Of a stretch of 64,000 nt of DNA, positions 10,401 through 22,400 are shown in pieces. The position numbers were made by a program, and so were the translations under genes. The stretch spans positions 78,501 through 142,500 of the forward strand of contig JAUIRK010000897.1 in the NCBI GenBank assembly GCA_030549495.1, written 5' to 3'. Under the pieces are notes generated by a model. The model worked only from the letters and a program-made list of their open reading frames with translations, did not search any database and had not been told where the DNA came from. Position 1 is the stretch's first letter, and each line of letters starts with the position of its first letter. Origin of the DNA: Nectonema munidae. Lineage: Eukaryota; Nematomorpha; Nectonematoida; Nectonematidae.

Positions 10401-13400
10401 TGTGAGGAAAATTGCGAGCGAATTTGAAGATGAGGATGGGATTTTGGTCAAAAGGGCTAAAAAGAAGGCTGAAAATGATGACCTTTTTGCTCAGTTAATA
10501 AAAATTAAACAAAATTATATGAAGCTTGCTGGAATCATAGAAAAAATTGAATCGACGACTTTTACAGTACAAAATGCCTATGATGTTATTAAGTCTTTAT
10601 CATTTGACAAAGATGATTGCAAAATTCGACCTTATCTGGACAAAAGAATAGAAAAGAATGACTTGAAAAAAATTGTAGAAATGAGTAACCGAGAAATATC
10701 TCCAAGCATATACTTGAAGCTGCAGAACTGTCCTGCAACAACATGCTCTGTTGAAAGATCTTTTTCAATGCTGAAAAAACTGCTGGCTAATAGATCGTAA
10801 TTTTTTACCTCAAAATGTTATTAATTATTTTTTATTTTACTTTAATTCTTCAGACTATTTATCTTGCATAATAAAGTTTTTTTCATTGCATCAACTATTT
10901 TTATTAAAAATCAAAAGTAAAAATTTTAGGTCAATTTTTTCTCTCAAAAAGTCAATTTTTTTTTCTAAAAGTCAATTTTTTCATAATTTATAGGTCAATT
11001 TCTGTTTACCACTTAATCATCACTTAAGCGAACAAATTTAGCTCAGCACTAATAGAGTTAAGCCTGCTGCATGGGACAAGTATAGAAGTTGTGTATATGT
11101 AGTTTTCTTATTATGTTGGGATTTTATAACAGGCATTTTAATTTCCTTCTTATGGAATTAATTAAGCAAAAAGACTATAAAATAAATTTAATTAAAATAG
11201 TTTGAAATTCATTTCGAAAATAAATCAAATAAAATCAGAAGCATGACTGAAATAATTGGATATTGGATATTGTTGAATATAAAGATAAGTTTTTGATGTT
11301 GAGAGTACAGATGAAGAATGGAAGAATCTACAACTTGAGAAGTGCGTCTTCAAAGACCACCAAAAGATACGTTGAATGCAGTGATCACTGCGATGCTTAT
11401 TTTATTGAGCAAATGAAACAAACAATCAAAAACTACAGCATTGTGAAAGCATTTTGTACAACTATCTCAAAAGACATGATGCAACTAACTGGTCGAGTAT
11501 TTGGACGCAAGTTAGGAAATAAGGGCAAAAAGTCTTTGATAGGGGGCAAAACAGAAAACACGTGCGAGACATCAACTATTAATGAACGTATAAATCGTAA
11601 AAAGTTGGACTCAAACATTTAGAAAGCAGGATTGGGAGTCTAAGTCGAGAGTTGAAGATTTTAAAAGGATAGGAGTCGGAGTCTGCATCTAATTAAATTG
11701 AGAAGTCCAAGTCAGAGTCGGTTTTTTAAGTAGTAAAAATTTTTGCTTTAAGTATTTTAAATAAAAAAAATAGTTAAATCTTTGTAAACATATGGAGTGA
11801 GTCTTATTTAGTCGAAGTCGGAAGCGAAGAGTGGCATAGAATTTATTTTCAGTCGTCTTATGAGTGAGTACTAGGAGTCGGAATCGGACTGGGTAATAAT
11901 TCAAGGTGTTTGTATGGATTCGATTAATGGGTATAGAGTGAATGCTTTTTAAAATACTATTAAAATAATAAAATTGGTAGTTCATTGGCTTATCCGATTG
12001 AGAATATTTGTTCAGATATAAATGATAGAAAAAGGCTCGATTTCTTTTATAATGATGAAGATCATTTTTATATAAAGAGTCTGGAGGAAAAATTATGAAT
12101 TAAGTTTTTCAAAGTTGTCGATGAAATGGTATAAATAAAGGTACTTTAATCGAGTAGGCTCAATTGCGCCTATTGAATCGAAACATGAGGAAAATAGGCT
12201 TGATACGGTATCGAACCCAAGACCTAGAGTTATCGAAACTTAATTTTTAAGGATTTAATAATTCAATTCAAAGAAAAATTAAACAAAAAGTGTGAAAATA
12301 TTGCGTATCTACAAAGGGATTTCAATTCGGAAAAAAAGAAATTAGAAGCTTTTGATCTTTGAATAAAAATGCAATACATGTAGATGCTGTTTTCGAAGCT
12401 TCAAATTATATTTATAAATATAATCCTAAAGACATATATTCGAATTTATGTATTTTAATACGTAGTATTCTAAATGTTAGTTAGAACACTTTAGTGGCAA
12501 TAGCGAGTGGCGAAAGATCTTTTTCGAAGTTTAAGATTTAAAAAAAATTTTCTTATATCAACTTTGGATCAAGTTCGTTAAATTGTTTAGCAAGTATATC
12601 AATTGAACACAAATGCTAAAAAAATATATATAGATTTAAATGAATTGATTAGAGACTTTGTCTTGTGAAAGGAGGAAAATTTTATTGATTTTTTTTCATG
12701 ATTTACGTTACACAGAATCAATAAATATGAATCAATTGATTTAAAATCTGATGAGAATCGCAAGCCATCCATTGGTATCATAGCCTCAATACCCAACGTT
12801 TTTGTTAGGGGGTGGAATAGGCTTTTAATTTGAAAATGAAGTAGTCTACCAGGCACACATACAGGAATTGATGAAAGGATATTTGATTCATAGAGAAAAC
12901 AAATAACTGAAGGCTGGATAGTTTTATATGAATGAATGTAGTCTAAAGGCAAAGAGTCTACTAGACACCCTGCGATGTTTATATGGGAAAAATGTGATTG
13001 ATTCAGGGGCAAGGGTATAAAATGAAGTTATAATTGTGTAAACAAAAATAAAACAAAAAATTAAGATAGCATTATTTCATTTTACTCAACATCATTCAAA
13101 AATAGTTTAAAAGCTAAATTGATACAAGCTACAAAAAGTAAATAACTTAACATTTTGCAATGATTTGCCTTTTATAATAACTTTTAAGGAAAAAAGTCTA
13201 TCAGAAAAAGTTATAGAGCTTCAAAAAAACTAAAAAATTTTAGAGCATAACTTAAGTTTTTTGAAAACTAATTTGACGTATCCCCTACAGCATACTCTAT
13301 GGGTGGCATGGAAGGTTGGTTGAGATGATGGACTCAGCACGGAAGCCTCTGGATTTGATTCCTCATCGATACGAATTTGTTCATAGTTTGACATAAGCGG

Positions 13401-16400
13401 TACATCAGTGCCTGGTCAATGAAAATACATACGCTGCACCTTACCTTTTACTCAAAATTGAAAAATTTGCTACATAATTAACATAAGAGAGAAAGGAAAC
13501 AAAATAAACTAATAAAGCAATTTTCACTATTTTAAAATGGAACCGCCTGTTCTCAGAATAATTTCAAAATAATAGGAGGCATAAAGAATTAGAGTTTATT
13601 TGATATTTTCAAGTTTTTATAAGCACCAAAAGCCAACGTTTAAGTAGTTAACCCTTATAATTAAAAAATTATTTAAACTAGCGGTCGACAGACAATTCGT
13701 CCCATAGATAATTCGCCCCATAGACAATTTGCCCCATGGACAAATTGTCTCATAGGCTATTTGTTTCATCCATCTTTGCTTATTATGTGTAAAATTATTA
13801 AAAAATTTTATATTCTTGTTTATTTTATCACTATTATATTATTAAATTATTTCAAATTAATCATTTTATCTCTTAATTTTTTTTAGAATTGTCCATGTGA
13901 CAAAATGTCTTATGAAAATAACGGGACGAATTGTCCATGAAACAAAATGTCTTATGAAAATAATGGGGCGAATTGTCCATGGGACGAACTGTCTTATGAA
14001 AATAATGGTGCGAATTGTCCATGGGACGAACTGTCTTATGAAAATAATGGGGCGAAATGTCTGAGGACCAAACCAACATAAATCAAAGTATACGAGAAAA
14101 GAAAATCATTGCGTTTTTTTTTGAATATTTCCGTCTATAAATAAAATTCTGACAGCTGTCATAAATAAATCAAGTACATTTTTAACAACTGAAACATTTT
14201 GTTTCGATATTATATTTTTATTATAAAAATCAACAAATTTTCTTAAAAAAATGATTTAATTAATTATGTAGTGTCACTTATAAAATTTAACAATCGAACA
14301 TTATAAAAAATATCTCTGCTCAAATATTAAGCAAATAGCTTGCTTTTAAACTGGATAGATGTCAAAATATTCATTCCCAAATAACTATTGAAAAAAATAA
14401 AGTTTTCAAATGTTACAAAATGTAACAAACGTAGTGATAAAGATTAAGTGACTTTTGTTGAAAAAAAATTCTTAGCGCGAGTCTAACAATATTCATTGAT
14501 ATAAAATTGTAACGATTGATAACTATTTTTAGATAGAAAACTAGAGAAAGCGGAAGAGAAAAACAGAGGAGAGAGAAAAAGAAATAGAATCACTGTGATA
14601 GAAGATGAGAAAATCTAGTGGATCATCAATATGTGTTTGCTCAAAAATACTATAAAGAGGAGACACTGTGATAAACATTGCTTACTTATTGTGTGCATAT
14701 TGAAGCAATGGATTATTATTATATAGCTACGTATCACCTAAACGGCCAGTTCTAGTGACAGATACATTCCTACTCCCAAACAGTGCCCTATTTGCATCGG
14801 CTCAACTTGTACTTTCTACAGGCCCAATAGACCATTTTCGTATGCTAGGCATTTTAATTTTGCACTAGCTTCCGGGGGGTTGGAATTTTACTACCACAAC
14901 CAAGACTTGTGGCAGCGGCGATACCCTCAACTTCCTGGCTCCGACCCATTGTCAATGCTTCTGTCGGTTCTATTCTCATTTTGCCTGGGTTAGTATCAGC
15001 AGTAAAAAATACTCACATATCGTTCGCAGGAACCACTCGAAGCTTATGGGCCCGAAACTTAACTATCACTCAACAAAGTCTCGTATGGCAGACTGAAGCA
15101 ACATTCTCTTCCTTCCAGATATCCCAGCAATTGTGCATAGATTGCAAAGCAATACACACATCGTTGAAGCTCTTAATTGGAAGCACAGGGTGTTAGCAGT
15201 TCATGATTCACTGGGTGAAGCTTCTTGCAGAAATCATTATCCATCAGTTCTGCATAGCCTGCTATCTCTATCAGTATTCTGTGATTTTGTGGTCCTCCTA
15301 CTTGTCGTCATCTTTGTTCACCTATCAACTGTTAGAGAATTGCTATAGTGAGTTGGGCAACTCCAGTGTACAACTTTTCAAGAACCTCTAAGCTCTATCT
15401 GTAGGATTGATCCTTTGGGATAGTGATCCATCTTACAATTACACTAATTTTCTGCAAACTGTGATAGATTCTGTCATAAGTGTTACCCCGACCCTCGAAC
15501 CTTACCTATCAAATTTGATGACTCATCATACTAAAATCTTGCTAGACTTTGGAGACATAGGAGCAATACGGTCAAGAAAAGTTGCATGCTCACCCACATT
15601 TGCAAGATCAGAATGGTTTCCTAAAGATGTATCGATTTGGCACTGCTAGTCTTTCTACCGATCATGATCTATTGCTAGAGATAACAGACTCTTTTGTTAT
15701 AGAGTATGTGGTTCACTTTTACATTAAGAATCATTTTCTTCCTCCTATTGTCCCTTCTAATCTCAACCATTCTTAAAGCAAGAAATCCTCAGTCATTGCT
15801 TGATCGCTCCTCTATCTTAATGGTCCAAAGTTGTTTTCTTTCCTCATCAAGTGTCCAACTACTACGGTGAAACCTTAACCCTCCTGAATGACAAGTCTAT
15901 AACACCACATCAATCCTTTGTAGATCAGCTGTACAATCCAGATGCTTTAAAGCTTCTAGAACGAAAGCAGCCTAGAGCCACTTGGCATACGCCCTTGATC
16001 CTCGAAATGCTGTCGAGGGAAACCATCGATATTTCCAGCTACTTGGCACAAATTGAAGAACTACATGCTATCCCCCAGAGTGGGTTGTTATCCAGCTCAT
16101 GCCTAAGGAGCGCGAACTTAAAATAACACCCAGAGAATTTTTTATTTTAACTCTGGAATGTCGAATGATGTGTTCTGCATGCAAGAGAAATCTCGTGGAA
16201 CACATCCTTCCATTCTTTCTGGAGCAGACAATGACAGGAATGGCCATAAAACGACAAATCGAGAGACTCATAACCCTTTCCAGCACCACGTCACACACCT
16301 GGGTGAGCCTGGTCCTAGACCTAGAGCAGTGGGACTTTACATTCAGACCAGTGTTCCAATCATCGGTAGTAATCAATGAAGTATTCGAAAATGTCCATTA

Positions 16401-19400
16401 CCACAACGCCTTAAAAACTTTTTTGGACTCAACCTTGGTCTCTTCTAACAAGTTCTGCCCTCCGGGGAGTTTTTCTCGCTTCCATCAATGGACTGGTCAT
16501 GCAGGCGGCAACCAGGGAATTTTCGAAAAACACTAGTCTGTCATCACCATTCTCATAATCAAAAATGCCATGCGCTCCTTCCCTTTGTATTATATCAGCT
16601 AATAACAACCAGGTTCCAGTAAACTCTAACAGTAGAGCACTGCTAGACACTATAAAAAGCACATTGGCAGCGCACTTCCAAAAAGTAGGATTATCTTTGA
16701 AGATATCGGACACTTGGTGTGTTAATGTCTTGCCAACGTAATTATTACTATAAAGATCGCCTAGTGAATAACAGGTTGAACGCCGTATTGCGAGCTTTTT
16801 CTGGAGGAACAGAGGCCAATCTAGGGTTGCGCACAATAATAACGACAGCCATTTTTGGTTGTGCCAACATAGCTATGACTCTCTCTCTCTCTTATCCCCT
16901 TCCTGGCTCTCTCTAGTCCCTTATCGAGTGTTACTCGGCACGGTTGCTCACCCCTAGATACTCCTCTTTATCGTTACTATCTTACAACCAGCTATCACTA
17001 CTGTCTATTTTCAATACATCTCTCAGTTATTTTCCATTTTTACAGCTTACTGCTTTCTTGTATTCTGGGCATAGAGACCCACTAACTGAATGTTTATCTA
17101 TTCTCAAGCATCTCTGGTCCAAATACCCTCTGCAGATGGATATTGCAAAGGTATTACGCCTCAGACTAGGTTCCATTATCGAACATACGATGGAAACTAT
17201 GATTTTAGACTCTTACAGCCTCAACGTCATAAAACCACAAAGCCTTGAAGGCTTTCCTACGTCAGTCATCGCTAGTGAAGAACCGTGTTATTAAATCAAT
17301 GATTGTAGCGGTCTTTGAAACAGAAAAACACGCTCTCATTTCGACACTGATAGCAATCAGACCAGTGAACTTGTCATTGCTTTAAAGCATCATGGAGTCT
17401 TCTTCCATTGGTCATAGTTTCAATATCCAACGTTTTTAACAGAGTCTCATCAGTTGTCCGTCACGTAGCTCTCTCCGATGATTCCTCAGAATCAACTGTT
17501 AAATCATCTGATGTTAGGTCAATGCTTTTTATCAAACAGCGCTTCCATCCTTCACATTTCCAAACCTCCACCTTTGAAGATGCCATTCTAGGAACTAAGC
17601 TAACAGAATTTTTCTCTTTTTGCTCTGAGCACTCACTCAGTGCATCCATAAGGTAAAATATTTTTTGAAAATTGTTTTTTAGCATTTTACGATTTTTATA
17701 TTTAAATATATAATAAGATCTCGCAAGTTGTCTCCCTGGAGGTTTTGCCAGACCTCTGATATATTATTATATATATATACAGCCACGTAGCTAGCTATGG
17801 GACACATGGGGCCGGGCCCCTCTATCTAAGTCATAGGTCTCACCATTTGAAAATTGAAATTTCCAAATTAAAATGAAATAATGAATTTATTTTTGACAAT
17901 GGGCTTATACTAACAATATAAGGTAAATAAAATCAAAATATAGAAAAAGTATTGATATCATTGACGGTAACAATCTTTGTTAAGATGGGCCTTCTACCTG
18001 TAATAAGAAAGCAAATTCACAATAAAAAATTTCTCTTTGCTATGAGAAACGAAGATAAATATTAACCATGATAAAATCTAAAACCTCAACAAAGAAATAG
18101 GACACAAGTAGAGAAAGGAGCTTATAAACACAAAGAGAAGAGTGGTTATAAGCAGAATTTGATGCTTTAATTTTAGACAAAGCCAGTAGGTAAGCATGTA
18201 TATTAGTGCCCCATTTGGCCCTTCCAAATATAAATTTCTGGCTACGTTACTGTATATATATATGATTCGTTTGAAATATATTTGAGATATATTATACAGC
18301 GACTCGCATGGCTAAAACCAACGAACCGAACTTCAGAAATTAAATAATGAAATAGGGAAATGAAATTGCAATTTATTTTTTCTTAAATTAAAATATTTAA
18401 AATTTTATTTTTCTTAAACTATTATTTGTGATTAGACAGCTCCACTCTATTCCCTCCACAAGGGGCTGTTCTAAGATCTATTTTGGTGGGAGAGAAGGGG
18501 TGCTAAATTTTGAAAAATATTTATAATACGTCTATTCTCTTTTCATATGACGATAATTTTTTATAATTATAATATAGAAATATATTAGATATTTTTTATA
18601 CTGTTAATAATTTATAAAAAGTACATCGATACACTTTTGGAAAATGTGAGAGAGGAAGAATCTCTTACCCTGATGTGGGATTCTTATAATATTAGATATC
18701 TTGTAATAACTACAAGGTAGCTATACTAGTATGGAATTTAATTAACCTAGCAAAGCAATTAAATAATAAAATAAACTGTTCTCCTTTCCCGAAATGAAAT
18801 GAGAGCGAGAGTGAATAATTAATTGGACATTTGTTTAAATCAGCCAAATGAAAACATTAATAATACCTTGTTGAACAACATGGAAGAGCGCTTCATTGTT
18901 TGAAGAAGTTATACTTTGAAAGTGTGCATTAACCAAATCTGTATAATTTTTAAGTAAATCTAAATACTGTTTCGAAAGAAACTTGAAATGTTCATTCAGG
19001 AATTCTTCTTTCTTTCCATCCCTTCTAAAAACACAAAAATACTTTAGGAAAGAGAGAGAGACATTTAGTTTAGAAACTATCGGAACTTTTAATGGTCTTG
19101 CTTTACTGCATTTCAATCAAAACCCGCATCCAGTGATGTAGACAGGAGCCCTCTTGGTTCAAATGGGTAGCTACTCCACTGCCCGCATCTTGTCAAATTT
19201 TAAAAAGTTGTTTTTCATAGTTTTATAAAAGTGAGAAATTAATTTTTGTTAAATATTTCCAATCCATTTTTATCTATTATAATAGTCACTTTAATGGATT
19301 TTAAAATGAATAAATAATATAATATTAAAAGTATAAACTTTTTATTAATAAAACTAAATCAATAATTGAATTCTACACAGAGGTTGAAACTTACTGTATC

Positions 19401-22400
19401 AGTGTTTTTTCTTTATCTCAACCTCTGCATCGACAAAAAATGGTATTAAAAATTTAGAATGAAATATAAATGAAACAAAACTGTCTGAGTATTTACCCTT
19501 TAAACTTTTATTTTAACCCATTTAAGACCAAGCAAAGCAGACGACTTTAGTAATTCCTATTTAATTAGGAATTCGTCTGCGTTTCCTTTGGGAACTTTGG
19601 TCGTAAATGGGTTAAGAGGTTTTTTTAATTATTTTTTACGAAAATCCCATTTGGCAATTTTACCCCAAAAGACATAATTGTAAATTTAAAGGTAGTGAAG
19701 CACTCGAAATGGGTAAAGAAAACTATTGGCTGAACGATTGCACAAATTCATGTTTGATAAATAACAGGAATGGTTGGCAAAATATTAATATGGTTTCAAA
19801 AGTTTTAAAAATATATTTGTTTTCAAAAAGTCCCACAACATAGCAGAACAGTTGATATTACCTTACTGCAAAGATATATTGAATGTGCTAAGTTCTGAAG
19901 TTGTAAAGTTGAAGCATATCTTCCCGCCAAACGATACTGTTAGAAGGCCAATAGAAGAGATGTCTGATGACATGTCAAACCTGGTTTTATTGATTCGGAA
20001 TTCGATTTTCAACTTTTTTGCTCATATTGATGAAACGATGGATGCTGCAAACTTGTATCAGCCTTGTGTTTACGTACAATATGTATATGACAACAGCCTG
20101 GTAGACAATTTTTTATTTTATGTTTTCAGTGAAGGCATTAATCTTTTTTGTTTTCAGATTTGAATAACTCTTGCAGCACTCAAACGTGAGGTGGCTTTCC
20201 AAGGAAAAATTTTCCAAGCGATACTATGAAAAGAAATCCAGCAATTTCTGGAAGGCAATCTAGAAATGCATGTAGTGAACATATTTGAATATATGAATTC
20301 CTTTAACCATGTGCTGCAAAGAAAAGAGATCAGAGTCCTCCATTGTAATAAAAAATGACAGCTTTTGAAATGAAGCTGCAATAATTGCATTCTAGACAAG
20401 AAATATTTTGCTCGATTTTCGAACATATTTGTTGATGAAAATAAGATTTTCATTAATAAAATGTCTTGGAGGCCATAGCATCGTGTAGCATGCCAAGAAA
20501 TTTCTCTTTATTTCCTTAATCTACAAAAATTTGAAAAATAGTATCAATTTATCAAAAACCGGTTTATAATCTATATTAGTAATCTGGCCTCAGAAGACTT
20601 CTTAATTAAAGAACAGTTTATTGATTTGGTTAATGATTGAGGAGGTGCAAAAAATGTTTTTCTGAAATATCTCATAGCGATTTTTCGATTGAAATGGGAG
20701 AGTCCTATGCTTGCAAAGATTGCTCTGAAGACTCTGATTCGATTTGCTACTATATATGAGTGAAAGCAAACGTTTTTCATTCAACTTACCATTGAAAACA
20801 AATCCCGAAAGAGATTGGAAGTGAGTAATAATATGAGAGTTGCATTTGCCAAAACATAGGCAAATTTAGACAAAGCAGATGTCATCCAGCCCATTGAGAC
20901 TTAGATTCTTTAGACAAATTTTGAATAAAAAATTATGTCTAGTACAGATGTTGATTTATTTTTTTTAAATGAGACCCTGAGCTATTAAAAAATTATAGTT
21001 AGACCGTTATGCCGAAAATTTTAAGAAAGTTTGTAAACAACTCTTTAAGCTCAACAAGGGAACAAAATCATTCATATATGATAGATCACTACTCATCAGA
21101 TGTAATTAAGTCTTTATCTCTCCTTATTGCCATTTACCAATTATTGAAACTAACCAAGTGAAGGTTTTAATACCATGACTAAAAATGATCCTTTTTGTAA
21201 ATCTCACTAATTGTCAACAAGCCTGGTTCATATCAAATGAATTGGTTAGGTGGATTGATTACTCTGTACAGAAATGCATTGTTTCTTGCCATTAAATTTT
21301 AAAATATTTAGCAACGAAATGTTACCAAACTTGATTGGAAAGACAGAAAAACAAAGAATCTTTATATTAGTCAGAAAAGTAAATTGTTTGAAAATTTATT
21401 TAGGAAATGGGCCTATGAATTGACAGGTATGTAGCCGTGAATTTATATTTGGCCATTTTAAATAGAAATTAAAGGTTTACAATTTTTGGAAGAAATATTC
21501 TAAGAACTTTAAATTTATATAAATTAGCTATTCCAATCCCTAAGTTATACGCTAAAAATTAGTACTAAGTTTTATTAACAAAAATTTTAAGCAAAGTTTA
21601 AAAACATTGTCAAACATTTCTAAGAAATCTTGATAAACAAACTAAAACATTAAATAAACGAATATCTAAGGATAAAGTATTTGATTTATAGAATAAAAGA
21701 CTTGATTGTTTAAATTAGCCCCGTCCCTCACTTCAAGTACGGGGGGGGGGGGGGGGGCAAAATGATTTTAATGGGGCCAGGAATATAAGAAAGTGTATAT
21801 ATTTCAAAGGAGTTTCAGATGGGCAAAATAAATCTCAGGGGCCTAGCTCCCTTGCCCCCCCTCTTATCGACGGGCTTGGTTACAGTAATTAATAGGAATA
21901 AACAATAAAGCTTTAAATTATAGAGTTCTTATATAGTTATGTATTATAAAAAATATTTGCCTAGTTTAAAAATGGACGGGATCTTACTCAAATGACTGGC
22001 TAAATTATTGCCTCTGTTCAAATATAGAAGTGGATGTTAATGAAAAAAAGATTTTAAATATTCATTCTAAGACAACGTTAAAACAAGAAAAGTAATTGCG
22101 CTCCTGATTAATCGGTACATCACTAATCTTAAATAAAGAAAGCAAAACTCGATTTTGCATGGTAAAAATGTGATAGCTCTTACTTGGTGGTGTGGATGAG
22201 TTTACAAGAAACTCTCTGGCGCTTCTCTTGTTGTTGCTCTAAAGTTTGGAGTTTTGATTTGAAAAAATTATTCTCTTCCTTCAATTCAAAATTCTTTTGA
22301 TTTAGGAGCGAAATTTCTTTTATTTTATCTTCTAATGATTCATCAGAAGATTTTTTTGAGTTCTTGATTTCTTTATATTTTTTCGTATTAAACTTTGCAA

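Larger units (their letters stand above)
7260..11061 (-). mobile_element. Large TTAA-flanked non-coding element, copy 1 (reverse orientation)
   Basis: It is bounded by TTAA at 7260-7263 and 11058-11061. The left end reads TTAACCCTATTAGCGCTG; the right end read inward is TTAACTCTATTAGTGCTG, a clear terminal inverted repeat. Contents match 40817-45376 in reverse order: the GGCGTTTTAC end, then the segment with TAGTTGAATGACC, then about two units of the 155-bp array, the GACGTAGAGAC arm of the hairpin, and about four units of the 150-bp array. No transposase of its own, so it is non-autonomous. A hAT element (about 9290-11004) is inserted near its right end. The TTAA target and CCCT-type ends fit the piggyBac superfamily. 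Confidence 0.75.
13040..14530. repeat. Duplicated repeat block R, copy 1
   Basis: The block includes 13040-13285, which recurs inverted at 51446-51712; SINE B; then AT-rich sequence and 14080-14530. The last part recurs directly at 53480-53665, 54570-54655 and 54970-55160, including ATTCTGACAGCTGTCATAAA and CGAGTCTAACAATATTCATT. Copy 1 carries a MITE at 13681-14076 that copy 2 lacks; copy 2 carries two LINE insertions that copy 1 lacks. Confidence 0.75.

Noticed and set aside
11263-11622. 119-codon gene on the plus strand
   Set aside because: Starts only at TTG, no recognisable domain, no conserved context; lies in intronic repeat-rich DNA.
12599-13012. 137-codon minus-strand gene
   Set aside because: No domain; overlaps the hAT remnant and has no splice or conservation support.
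13873-14079. Protein with repeated HYFHKT..MDNS peptide
   Set aside because: It is exact translation of a 43-bp minisatellite in a MITE.
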